Shown in pieces: positions 24,799 through 32,135 of a DNA stretch of 64,000 bases. The DNA comes from Nitrospirales bacterium. Its GTDB lineage: Bacteria; Nitrospirota; Nitrospiria; Nitrospirales; UBA8639. The position numbers and the translations under genes are program-made. The notes under the pieces were generated by a model, which saw nothing but the letters and a program-made list of their open reading frames with translations, did no database searches and was not told the DNA's origin. Location of the stretch: contig JAJDBP010000029.1 in NCBI GenBank assembly GCA_029261295.1, positions 62,001-126,000 of the forward strand. Reading direction: 5' to 3'. Numbering within the stretch: the first letter of the stretch is position 1; each line of letters opens with the position of its first letter.

Positions 24799-26196
24799 TT
24801 AAGTCACCGGAGATGAGACCACATCCCAAATCTCTCCAATTTCTTGAATCCCGACGACGTCGATTCCGTCAATCGGTTTCCAATGCTCCAGGTTGGGAGC
24901 AGGCACGACACACCGCGTAAATCCCAATTTCATCGCTTCTCGAATGCGCAGATCCGCATGTTGCACCGGTCGCACTTCACCACCCAACCCGACTTCTCCC
25001 ATCACCGCAAGCCGCGCATCTAACCCCGTTTCCCGAAAGCTGGACAACACAGCACAGACAATTCCCACATCCACGGTAGGCTCATCGATCCGCAGCCCCC
25101 CCACCACATTGACATAAACATCATGCCCGGTGAAGTGGATCCCTAACCGTTTCTCCATCACGGCCAATAATAACGCCACACGATTTCCCTCGACCCCCTT
25201 CGCCATGCGCTTGGGCATGGGATAGGTCGTTTCAGCGACGAGAGCCTGCAATTCCACCAACAGGGGACGCGATCCTTCGACACTGGAGACGACCACTGAG
25301 CCAGCACTGGTCCCGATACGTCCGGTCAAAAACATGGCAGATGGATTATCTACCTCGATAAGGCCTTCATCTTTCATTTCAAACACGCCAATTTCATTCG
25401 TGGGTCCGAACCGATTCTTGACCGCGCGGAGAATACGATAGCTTTGCCCCTTATCACCTTCTAAATACAACACCGTATCCACAATATGTTCTAATAACCG
25501 TGGGCCTGCGAGCACACCTTCTTTCGTCACATGCCCAATAATAAATACCGGCACATTCGTGCGCTTGGCATACCACATCAACTGACACCCAATTTCTTGA
25601 ACCTGGCTGACGCTTCCTGGCGCAGAGGTCAATTCACTGCTAAACACTGTTTGGATAGAATCCACCACGATCACTCGAGGGCTGACCGTTTCAGCGACTT
25701 TAAAAATTTCTTCGAGCGACGTCGCAGCGACGACATAGAGATTGGGGGAATGAATGCCCAGCCGATCGGCTCGCATCTTAATTTGTTGGGGAGACTCTTC
25801 ACCCGAAACATACAGTCCAACTTCTCCAGTCTTTTCCAAAGAATTCAGGGCTTGGAGCAAGAGGGTCGTTTTGCCTATACCTGGATCTCCACCGATGAGC
25901 ACGACCGATCCAGGAACCACTCCGCCACCCAAGACCCGGTTCAGTTCTTCAATCCCAGACTGCAATCGAAATTCTTCGGTTTGAACAATAGCTCCAATAG
26001 GTACCGCTTCGGGAATTCCATCCGACACCGTCCGACCCTTCATGCCTGAAGCCTCTCGTTGTACTTCCTCCCGCAACGAGTTCCATTCAGCACATTCGGG
26101 GCACCTGCCACTCCAACGAATCCCCTGAAAACCACATTCTTGACACACAAATCGTGTTTTCGGTCGGCCGGCTTTTGTGGGTATCTTCTGGCTCAT
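24799..26196 (-). CDS. radA: DNA repair protein RadA
   Basis: The 465-aa protein has the N-terminal zinc finger (CQECGFQGIRWSGRCPECAEW), Walker A GGDPGIGKTT, the RadA-specific VKNRFGPTNEIGVFEM and a C-terminal Lon-like domain (VNVVGGLRIDEPTVDVGI). It is a DnaB-like helicase that promotes branch migration in recombination. The ATG at 26196 follows a GTG at 26199; either could be used. It is upstream of the LolB-like gene. Confidence 0.96.
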   Translation of the reverse strand: MSQKIPTKAGRPKTRFVCQECGFQGIRWSGRCPECAEWNSLREEVQREASGMKGRTVSDGIPEAVPIGAIVQTEEFRLQSGIEELNRVLGGGVVPGSVVLIGGDPGIGKTTLLLQALNSLEKTGEVGLYVSGEESPQQIKMRADRLGIHSPNLYVVAATSLEEIFKVAETVSPRVIVVDSIQTVFSSELTSAPGSVSQVQEIGCQLMWYAKRTNVPVFIIGHVTKEGVLAGPRLLEHIVDTVLYLEGDKGQSYRILRAVKNRFGPTNEIGVFEMKDEGLIEVDNPSAMFLTGRIGTSAGSVVVSSVEGSRPLLVELQALVAETTYPMPKRMAKGVEGNRVALLLAVMEKRLGIHFTGHDVYVNVVGGLRIDEPTVDVGIVCAVLSSFRETGLDARLAVMGEVGLGGEVRPVQHADLRIREAMKLGFTRCVVPAPNLEHWKPIDGIDVVGIQEIGEIWDVVSSPVT

Positions 26197-26283
26197 CACC
26201 TGCTTCTCAAATAGGGGTGCTGAATACTTCTCGCAACAAGCTCATAAATCTCTTAGGTAAATACGCGGCCAGGAGCAGCAGTG

Positions 26284-26400
26284 AATGATCAAAAGAGTCA
26301 TCCAGTAAGGCCGCAGCCGTTTGGGTGCGCGGAGCATACTTTTAGTACGTGAGCACGGCCAAAGGGCGAGAACGCCGCTGGTGATTATGTTCAACATGCC
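26284..26400 (-). repeat. Dispersed intergenic repeat, copy 1
   Basis: Read on the reverse strand this segment (ACCAGCGGCGTTCTCGCC...GCTCACGTACT...TATGCTCCGCGC...GGCTGCGGCCTTACTGGATG) aligns along about 100 bases with forward-strand DNA at 38396-38515. I estimate three quarters identity. It fills the gap between radA and the HAD-like gene and is non-coding. Such mid-size dispersed repeats may be miniature mobile elements. Confidence 0.7.
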
Positions 26401-26405
26401 CTCAT

Positions 26406-27263
26406 TTACAAATGGCGCCGTACTCGCGACCAATCATGCAAAACAATCGCTCGTCGAGGGAATCCCTCGTCTTTGCCTGCCAAGGGTATAATAATAGTTT
26501 TCAAACGGTTTTTAACAAGCACTTCGGCAAAGGCCGCCGTTCGGCCAATCCCTCCACTCACATTTTCCCAGCCTTCTTCCTTCAAACGGCCTAACAGCTC
26601 GAGTAAGGCGTCGGAGGCGACAGGGAGCACTCGAATCATGCCTGGAGGAAACTCATGCTTCCGTATCCAGGATTGAATGACTTCAACTCGCCCTTTTCCG
26701 GTTGAATCGATATACACGACATTGTAGTAAAACTTGGCAAGTTTGCGTAATTCTGCCGGAGCGGCTGAAGACGGCGAGCCAAGCACTAACCCAGGATCGG
26801 GAAAGAGTTCTGGTGGCGGAGGTTCAGTATGTAACTCGCCTTCGACAAGAACGGCTAAATCAACGATCAACATCGGACGTCGACGCTCCCAAGACAGCAA
26901 GACCCCTTGGCCCTCAACCACCTCAGCTTTAGACTCAGTGGCCCAACGCGCTTTCAGGGATAAATTCCCCCGCATTTTTGGGGCAAACTCTAATCGGGCC
27001 CACCCCTCTGAATCAGTCGCCACCTGCCCAAGCGGTCGCCCTTGAATAAAAAACTCGACGGGTTCTTTTGGTATACCGTGGTCCCCATCTGGACGATGTT
27101 CCATCAGACGCGCTTCCAACTGTACCGGTCGGCTAGGAAACGTCAGGGCATCAGTCAGATACAATTCAATCGCCCGCTCTTCAGAACCAACTCCGCTTGA
27201 AAAGAGAAGACCCAACGCCACGCAACCAACAACGAAGCCCATCCCTTGAAATATTTTTTTCAT
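26406..27263 (-). CDS. Exported, degenerate HAD/APP1-like protein
   Basis: The 285-aa protein has a signal peptide (IFQGMGFVVGCVALGLLFSSG). An Ig-like N-terminal half follows (PVQLEARLMEHRPDGDHGIP, SEGWARLEFAPKMRGNLSL), then a C-terminal half resembling the HAD domain of APP1/LNS2-type phosphatases. The latter shows RRPMLIVDLAVLV in place of the usual DxDxT, FYYNVVYIDSTGKGRVEVIQ, RKHEFPPGMIRVLP and GIGRTAAFAEVL. The second catalytic Asp is Ala (DLA), so it is probably inactive as a phosphatase. The family assignment is by eye and tentative. Confidence 0.6.
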   Translation of the reverse strand: MKKIFQGMGFVVGCVALGLLFSSGVGSEERAIELYLTDALTFPSRPVQLEARLMEHRPDGDHGIPKEPVEFFIQGRPLGQVATDSEGWARLEFAPKMRGNLSLKARWATESKAEVVEGQGVLLSWERRRPMLIVDLAVLVEGELHTEPPPPELFPDPGLVLGSPSSAAPAELRKLAKFYYNVVYIDSTGKGRVEVIQSWIRKHEFPPGMIRVLPVASDALLELLGRLKEEGWENVSGGIGRTAAFAEVLVKNRLKTIIIPLAGKDEGFPRRAIVLHDWSRVRRHL

Positions 27264-27415
27264 AGTCCTCGCAATACAGTTCTCATAAACATGTATAGGA
27301 TGTCACTTTCACCTAAGGCACGCATCACATCCCTCTCCCTTTAAGGGTTTGGCCTTGAAGAGAGGACAAGACTGGGATGAGGGCAAAGACGTGGCAAATA
27401 GTTCAACCACGATAA

Positions 27416-27655
27416 TTAAAACAGTCCTCGGCCACGCTTCCCAAAGGCAAACGCATCCACCCCCGAAAAAATTGCGAGCTGAATATAAAACAACCAGCCC
27501 ATGGGCCAGAAAAACTTGCCCACCACAATCAGCGCCAGACCACAAACCAAAAAGACGGGTGCCCGTTTGGCGCCGACGTAATAATGGCCCATGCCCGGCA
27601 AAATGGAGAGGAACGCCGCCCCAATTCCATCAAGTGTCTTTTGATGTTTATCCAT
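27416..27655 (-). CDS. Small membrane protein, TM2-like
   Basis: I prefer ATG 27655 with AAGGTG 11 bases upstream, giving a 79-aa protein with two or three hydrophobic segments: TLDGIGAAFLSILPGMGHYYVG, then PVFLVCGLALIVVGKFFWP and LFYIQLAIFSGVDAFAFGKR. The G-x-G-x-x-Y-x-G and Asp-containing second segment resemble TM2-domain proteins, whose function is unknown. The frame stays open to 27880, but that extension has no family-like features and overlaps a dispersed repeat. Confidence 0.6.
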   Translation of the reverse strand: MDKHQKTLDGIGAAFLSILPGMGHYYVGAKRAPVFLVCGLALIVVGKFFWPMGWLFYIQLAIFSGVDAFAFGKRGRGLF

Positions 27656-27802
27656 AAGAAACAACACCTTAATTGCAAAATCCCCAGCAACAAGCGCCCG
27701 TTGCCAACCATACCATGCCCCCCAGTAGAGTGCTAGAGCATCGTCAAGCCGAAGGCGTATAACGGAAAAATGAGTCATTCTCGCGGCACCAACAAACTGA
27801 AT

Positions 27803-27853
27803 GCTCAACACAGCATCAACGCGGGAATCCAGGGTTCGGATCTCTTGAAGGGA
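27803..27853. repeat. Short dispersed repeat, copy 1
   Basis: This 51-base segment (GCTCAACACAGCATCAACGC...TCTTGAAGGGA) aligns without gaps to 38163-38213 at 43 of 51 positions by my count. The shared core CGGGAATCCAG is common in extragenic repeats. It is separate from the longer repeat at 26284-26400 but both have their second copy in the 38 kb gap. Confidence 0.65.
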
Positions 27854-27930
27854 AAAAGAAGAGGAACTACAAAGCAGCACCGAATAGCGTCAGGTGGAAA
27901 AGTCCAAACATATGAGCCAACCCCATCACT

Positions 27931-28239
27931 CTAGGACTCTAAGTTTTTTTTGGAAGAGCGGACAGCACCACGAAGCTCAGTGGCAACCCGTTGATAAATA
28001 TCTTTTCTGGGACCAAAGGCCACAATCTCTACCGTGGCTCCTTTAATCTGTAAAATAATTCGCGATCGTGCCACACGAAAACTTCGCAACCCGATAAGAT
28101 CGTCTTTCAAGGCTTTCGCTTGGTAGGGATTGTCTGCCAATGCCTGCAATGCAGCTTTTACTTTGTACTTAAAGGACGGGGGAAGATGAAGAAGAACCTC
28201 GCGAACGTCATTGGCGAGGACCAGGCCAAATCGTTTCAT
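27931..28239 (-). CDS. RelE/ParE-family toxin
   Basis: The 102-aa protein has the compact RelE fold pattern: VREVLLHLPPSFKYKVKAAL, NPYQAKALKDDLIGLRSFRV, RIILQIKGATVEIVAFGPRKDIYQ. RelE-type toxins cleave mRNA in the ribosome or inhibit gyrase; which applies is unknown. Its start overlaps the stop of the antitoxin gene by four bases (ATGA). Antitoxin-first order is typical of Phd/RelE pairs. Confidence 0.87.
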   Translation of the reverse strand: MKRFGLVLANDVREVLLHLPPSFKYKVKAALQALADNPYQAKALKDDLIGLRSFRVARSRIILQIKGATVEIVAFGPRKDIYQRVATELRGAVRSSKKNLES

Positions 28240-28523
28240 TTCTTTTTCTTCAGGGGATGGAGTGGCTCTCCAAAAACCTCTTCAAAAGAAAATACGTGCC
28301 CTTTCTTTAGCTGAGCGAGCCCCTGTTTAATTTCTTGCATCAAGGCTGGATTACGTTGAATGGCCTGGGTTTCTTGCCAACTCTCAAATTCTTCTGCGCT
28401 GATGAGCACCGCCGCAGGCCGACCATTGCGAGTAATGATAAGCTCTTCCTCTGTTCGTTCCACCGTCGCAATCAATTCACTTAACCGGGCCTTGGCTTCG
28501 GAAAGGGTTAACGTTTTTGGCAT
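28236..28523 (-). CDS. Phd/YefM-family antitoxin
   Basis: The 95-aa protein starts LTLSEAKARLSELIATVER, then EELIITRNGRPAAVLISAEE, the Phd/YefM DNA-binding fold. A C-terminal segment (LKKGHVFSFEEVFGEPLHP) probably wraps the RelE-like toxin. GGAGG lies seven to eleven bases upstream of the ATG. The promoter and a palindrome at 28553-28562 suggest autoregulation. Confidence 0.88.
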   Translation of the reverse strand: MPKTLTLSEAKARLSELIATVERTEEELIITRNGRPAAVLISAEEFESWQETQAIQRNPALMQEIKQGLAQLKKGHVFSFEEVFGEPLHPLKKKK

Positions 28524-28552
28524 AAAAGCACCTCCTTCATTGACTAAAATTC

Positions 28553-28581
28553 AGACTAGTCTATATCTTAAAGTCTGTCAA
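28553..28581 (-). promoter_or_regulatory. Toxin-antitoxin promoter with overlapping palindrome
   Basis: On the reverse strand TTGACA (28581-28576) is followed after 17 bases by TAGTCT (28558-28553). The perfect palindrome AGACTAGTCT (28553-28562) covers the -10 box. This is the expected position for an autoregulatory Phd operator. The 56-aa gene just upstream ends at 28606. Confidence 0.6.
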
Positions 28582-28605
28582 CGTAGGACACTACCCGGTC
28601 GTGTA

Positions 28606-28776
28606 TCAGTTCGAAATATCTTGATTTCGCTTTTTCCAGTTCCCCATATAAGTTCTCAGCGTCCCTGCACATGATCCTATTCTAAAAAGCTGATCTTCAC
28701 TAAGCTTTTCATCGTTTTCTAATTTCAACCTAATCAATTTTACCGCTGCCTCCAACGCCTCAATCTCTTCATTCAT
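28606..28776 (-). CDS. 56-aa protein whose 3' end duplicates the transposase 3' end
   Basis: ATG 28776 has GGAGG nine bases upstream. The peptide starts MNEEIEALEAAVKLIRLKLE and ends GNWKKRNQDISN. The final 30 coding bases (28606-28635, reverse) match 29 of 30 bases at the end of the transposase gene (31776-31805), giving the identical ending KKRNQDISN. So the gene looks like a small helical protein whose tail was replaced by, or recombined with, the transposase end. Function unknown. Confidence 0.6.
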   Translation of the reverse strand: MNEEIEALEAAVKLIRLKLENDEKLSEDQLFRIGSCAGTLRTYMGNWKKRNQDISN

Positions 28777-28835
28777 AGAACTACCTCCAGGAAGTAAGGG
28801 TTAATTAATTCCTATGAATTATGGCATAATGAAGT

Positions 28836-29093
28836 ATGCCTAAAGGACCACAAGGACAGAAGCGACCAGGGGATGTAGTCAGTAATGCAATTAAGATAGC
28901 GAAGATTGCTACTGGGGAAGACAAGGAAGAGACCCCAAGCAAGACCAGACAGGGTGGGCTAAAGGGAGGTAAGGCTCGGGCCAAGGCCCTTTCCCCAGAA
29001 GAAAGAAGCGAAATTGCAAAAGTTGCTGCTCAAGCCCGATGGGGGAAAGGGGGTTCAACTTTTCCTAACCAAAAAACCCGCACAAAAGCCTAG
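28836..29093 (+). CDS. Small basic protein of unknown function
   Basis: The 85-aa, Lys/Arg-rich protein reads MPKGPQGQKRPGDVVSNAIK and ends in SPEERSEIAKVAAQARWGKG. Similar short basic proteins are often labelled RNA-binding or histone-like, without proof. CATAAT (28825-28830) lies only five bases before the ATG, so the transcript may have almost no leader. It converges on the acidic 168-aa gene; the two stop codons share bases 29090-29093. Confidence 0.65.
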   Translation: MPKGPQGQKRPGDVVSNAIKIAKIATGEDKEETPSKTRQGGLKGGKARAKALSPEERSEIAKVAAQARWGKGGSTFPNQKTRTKA

Positions 29094-29596
29094 CCCAAAT
29101 CATCGCCATCTTCATCATTGTAATTGTCATCATATTCGCCAGACAATCTTGCTTCGTCGGCCTGAGCATTAAAATTGTAGTCAAAGAGAGGCAACTTTAC
29201 TTCGTAGACGTTATTATCATCATAAGACTGTTTTTCAATGGCGTGACGCTTCACATCGTTGGCAATGCCAGTCCAGCTTTGTTGAAATGCCTCTTCCAAC
29301 ATATCTGGTTTTCCAGTGCGGACATCAGGATAAAGCGTCCCTTGTTTGCCCTTCCAATTCTTTACAGCATGCTTAGTGCGTACTTTATTCCCCTGAGGGT
29401 CCATGTAGGTATCCTGCTGTAAGATCTTTCTAATATCTTTCTTGCATTGTTGTTTCGCGCTGATAGGTTCTCGGTGATACAGTCCCGTATCTACCATCCA
29501 GTCTGCACATTCATCAGGATCAATCGAATCAGCACCATGCAGAGTCGCCCAATCTTCCATCATGTCAAGCATTTTCACATTGAACGTTGTCGCCAT
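29090..29596 (-). CDS. Acidic 168-aa protein of unknown function, partner of XRE-ImmA gene
   Basis: I do not recognise the protein. It has MLDMMEDWATLHGADSIDPD, a basic middle (NKVRTKHAVKNWKGKQGTLY) and a strongly acidic end (EYDDNYNDEDGDDLG). The gene starts 18 bases after the stop of the XRE-ImmA/IrrE gene and is on the same strand, so the two form an operon. A toxin, an ImmA substrate or a DNA mimic are all conceivable; none is shown. Confidence 0.65.
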   Translation of the reverse strand: MATTFNVKMLDMMEDWATLHGADSIDPDECADWMVDTGLYHREPISAKQQCKKDIRKILQQDTYMDPQGNKVRTKHAVKNWKGKQGTLYPDVRTGKPDMLEEAFQQSWTGIANDVKRHAIEKQSYDDNNVYEVKLPLFDYNFNAQADEARLSGEYDDNYNDEDGDDLG

Positions 29597-29614
29597 TTGC
29601 CTCTCTCCTTTGTT

Positions 29615-30709
29615 CTAAACTTGGGGAACCGGATGGCCCCACCCATCTGTAAATGCAATTGCAGTAACCAATTCACGTATCCGTACCATCAATTTGTGAT
29701 GATGGTTGTAGCCGACCTCCTTTCGATGTTGCAGTTGTCCGACAATAATTCCTGGGTGAATTTGTAACTGAGTCGCCAAATTGTTGATTGATGCTTCCGA
29801 ATAACGCGGCGAATGGTTCCTTATGAAAGCTTCAAGTGGTCCTTGGGGGACAAGAGTTTCTGCTGCGGCTTCACTAGCCCTGATTTCGATATCATCCGAT
29901 GGGGAGGACTCCAAGTCGTCAAAAGAAAATGCATCTCGGTGCTTTATATGAGAAAGTTCGTGCATCAACGTAAACCAGAAAGAGCCAATATTATCGAAGC
30001 GAATGGACATGGCTATCACAGGTGATTCCTCATCTAACCAGAATGCAGCCCCATCTATTTTAACCCGTGGTAAGGGTTCAATAATGACAAAGCGAATACC
30101 AAATTTTGCAAGAAGGGCTGATACGCGATGGGCAGCCTGTGACTTTGCGGCTAACCTCCTTAAGCCTAACTCTAGATTATTTAAGTTGTTTTCGTTGAAA
30201 GGATCGGCTGGACACGCTCTTGCAAGTTGCTTCGCTCTTGCAATCCATGCCTTCTCAGCATTGTTTAGTGAAGATTCCCTTTCGGTGCGTTTGTATGATG
30301 CGAGAACAGATAGATCTGTCTCAAGATCATCAACTCCAAAAAATCTCTTAAATTCGTTTTCCAGGTCTTTTGCTTCCGTTACCTCCGCAATCCACTTCCG
30401 CTTTTGCATGGCCTTAATTGGAAAACTGAAGAGCATAGAACGATAGCTAATAGAACTATCAACATACTCTGTCTTTGAAAGCCGGTATTCGCTATCACGA
30501 GATAGCCACCATTCGGGGGATTCCCCGAATACAACCGCAAGCTCCTGAGCAATATCGGGTGACAAAACCTTTCGGCTTCCCATCAGATAGCTAATATCGC
30601 CAGATGAACGACCAAGGACAACTGCCAAGTCCCCCTGGGTCCAGCCCCGTTCCTTTAGCTTGTCTTTAATATACTTTGCAGGTGGGAATATTCGGGTTAA
30701 ATCGCTCAC
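29615..30709 (-). CDS. XRE regulator fused to ImmA/IrrE metallo-endopeptidase
   Basis: The 364-aa protein has an N-terminal helix-turn-helix (LKERGWTQGDLAVVLGRSSG, residues 17-36, followed by DISYLMGSRKVLS). Its C-terminal ImmA/IrrE (COG2856) domain carries the zinc motif HELSH in FTLMHELSHIKHRD and a downstream Glu in RASEAAAETL. Such fusions act as stress- or phage-responsive proteases, or as antitoxin-like regulators. The start is GTG with GGAG nine bases upstream. Its promoter and an inverted repeat lie at 30752-30826. Confidence 0.9.
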   Translation of the reverse strand: MSDLTRIFPPAKYIKDKLKERGWTQGDLAVVLGRSSGDISYLMGSRKVLSPDIAQELAVVFGESPEWWLSRDSEYRLSKTEYVDSSISYRSMLFSFPIKAMQKRKWIAEVTEAKDLENEFKRFFGVDDLETDLSVLASYKRTERESSLNNAEKAWIARAKQLARACPADPFNENNLNNLELGLRRLAAKSQAAHRVSALLAKFGIRFVIIEPLPRVKIDGAAFWLDEESPVIAMSIRFDNIGSFWFTLMHELSHIKHRDAFSFDDLESSPSDDIEIRASEAAAETLVPQGPLEAFIRNHSPRYSEASINNLATQLQIHPGIIVGQLQHRKEVGYNHHHKLMVRIRELVTAIAFTDGWGHPVPQV

Positions 30710-30751
30710 CTTTAATCTCCAAAAAATATTAAATGCCGCTCAATAATCTTG

Positions 30752-30780
30752 AGTCTACCCTTGTAAAAAACGTCAGTCAA
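30752..30780 (-). promoter_or_regulatory. Promoter of the XRE-ImmA gene
   Basis: On the reverse strand TTGACT (30780-30775) and TAGACT (30757-30752) are 17 bases apart. The predicted start lies about 35 bases upstream of the GTG at 30709. The divergent transposase promoter lies 100 bases away. Confidence 0.55.
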
Positions 30781-30807
30781 GAATAAAATACGAAAATATT
30801 AAAAATT

Positions 30808-30826
30808 CAATACTTATTTAGTATTG
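30808..30826. promoter_or_regulatory. Inverted repeat, possible XRE operator
   Basis: CAATACT (30808-30814) and AGTATTG (30820-30826) form a perfect 7-bp inverted repeat around TATTT, in the divergent region between the XRE-ImmA and transposase genes. Size and location fit an operator for the XRE protein, but a transposon end cannot be excluded. Confidence 0.4.
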
Positions 30827-30914
30827 GCCAAAAACATTGGTTAAAAGCCAATTTTATATATTTAAAATGAACTTTATGCTTGACTGTGGGGTTTATTGCC
30901 GTATGTTCCTAGTT

Positions 30915-31805
30915 ATGAACAAACTCACATTGGCCAAGCGAGTTCAAATCCTTTCGATGTTGGTAGAGGGTTCTTCTATGCGTTCTATTTCTCGCGTGGT
31001 CGATGTGAGTATCAATACCGTGACCAAGCTTTTGGTTGATGCAGGAAAAGCCTGTGAAGAATTCCACGATAAAGAAGTCCGAGGAGTGAGCACCACAAGA
31101 ATTGAGTGTGATGAAATTTGGAGCTTTTGCTATGCCAAGGCCAAGAATGTGCAGGCTGCTAAGGCTGCTCCTGAAGAAGCAGGTGATGTCTGGACCTGGA
31201 CAGCGTTAGATGCCGATTCAAAAATGATTGTCTCTTGGTTGGTTGGCGGTCGTGACGCGGGATACGCGACGGAGTTTATGAATGACTTAAAAGAACGGCT
31301 TGCCCATAGAGTGCAATTAACCACTGATGGTCATAGGGCTTACTTAGATGCTGTCTGGGATGCCTTTGGCAGTGACGTTGATTATGCTCAATTGGTGAAG
31401 ATGTATGGGGAGCCGAAAACGATGTGGCCGGAGAGAACGTATAGCCCGTCTGTGTGTCATGGAGCCCACAAAAGGCCAGTTCGAGGGAATCCAAATAAGG
31501 CGTACATCTCAACCTCGTATGTTGAGCGGCACAATCTCACCATGCGAATGTCTATGCGCCGTTTCACTCGCCTGACCAATGCCTTCTCAAAGAAAATCGA
31601 AAACCATTGCCATGCTCTAGCCCTCTACTTTGTGTATTATAATTTCGTGAAAATACACAAGACTTTAAGGGTGACTCCCGCCATGGCTGCGGGCATCTCT
31701 GCTAAACTCTGGAAGGTGGATGATATTGTTGCTTTGATGGATGCGAAAGAAACGCCTAAAAAGCGTGGGCCTTATAAAAAGCGAAATCAAGATATTTCAA
31801 ACTGA
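30915..31805 (+). CDS. IS1-like DDE transposase (solitary)
   Basis: The protein from ATG 30915 is 296 aa: an N-terminal helix-turn-helix (SMRSISRVVDVSINTVTKLL) and a DDE-type core (IECDEIWSFCYAKAK, LTTDGHRAYLDAV, YVERHNLTMRM with the Glu, then FYNFVKIHKTL-like YYNFVKIHKTLRVTPAMAAG). These IS1-related genes often occur alone. No clear terminal inverted repeats or target duplication were seen around it. TTGACT (30880) with TATGTT (30902) puts transcription start on the ATG, suggesting a leaderless mRNA; longer in-frame starts reach 30837. Confidence 0.85.
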   Translation: MNKLTLAKRVQILSMLVEGSSMRSISRVVDVSINTVTKLLVDAGKACEEFHDKEVRGVSTTRIECDEIWSFCYAKAKNVQAAKAAPEEAGDVWTWTALDADSKMIVSWLVGGRDAGYATEFMNDLKERLAHRVQLTTDGHRAYLDAVWDAFGSDVDYAQLVKMYGEPKTMWPERTYSPSVCHGAHKRPVRGNPNKAYISTSYVERHNLTMRMSMRRFTRLTNAFSKKIENHCHALALYFVYYNFVKIHKTLRVTPAMAAGISAKLWKVDDIVALMDAKETPKKRGPYKKRNQDISN

Positions 31806-31901
31806 GGCACCACCCACTACCCAGCCTTGCCACAAGGGCCTCGGCGGCCGGAACGAGACTCGGCATTTAAATACGAAGCCAGTCCGTTCATGTCCACAGA
31901 C

Positions 31902-31938
31902 AAAAAAAAGAGCCGGACTCACTGAAGAAGTCCGGCTC
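31902..31938 (-). terminator. Rho-independent terminator of the DUF1566 array transcript
   Basis: On the reverse strand GAGCCGGACT (31938-31929) pairs with AGTCCGGCTC (31919-31910), ten perfect base pairs with a nine-base loop, followed by eight T (31909-31902). It closes the reverse-strand block that ends with the 32136-33224 gene and the VPAPG relic. Confidence 0.85.
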
Positions 31939-31971
31939 ATCGCACTATACATGATGACTGGAAAAAAGGAA

Positions 31972-32067
31972 TTAGCTCACTTGCCGTTTTCGCACGCGCC
32001 AGGCCGTTAAGCCTGCCCGGCCAGGTCCCAGAAGAACACACGGTCCTGGCGCGGGAACCACAGGCAT
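31972..32067 (-). pseudogene. Relic of a PEP-CTERM-like (VPAPG) sorting signal
   Basis: The frame reads MPVVPAPGPCVLLGPGRAGL and then TAWRVRKRQVS before a TAA. This is the tripartite layout of PEP-CTERM-type C-terminal sorting signals: a V-P-x-P motif, a hydrophobic stretch and an Arg-rich tail. It lies 69 bases beyond the stop of the GWxENTGW protein, in another frame and behind stop codons. It is probably the remaining tail of a lost or frameshifted exported protein. No exosortase gene is present in the window. Confidence 0.55.
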
Positions 32068-32135
32068 CGTTGCAAGAGAGACACAGCCCGTGATCTCAAA
32101 GATTCGTCCCCTTAATTACGACGACCGCCGCGGGT

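Noticed and set aside
27656-27880. N-terminal extension of the small TM2-like protein
   Set aside because: It would start at a GTG without a ribosome-binding site, overlaps a dispersed repeat and adds no family-like sequence.
30826-31830. Complete insertion sequence around the transposase
   Set aside because: No matching terminal inverted repeats or target-site duplication could be identified at the two flanks.
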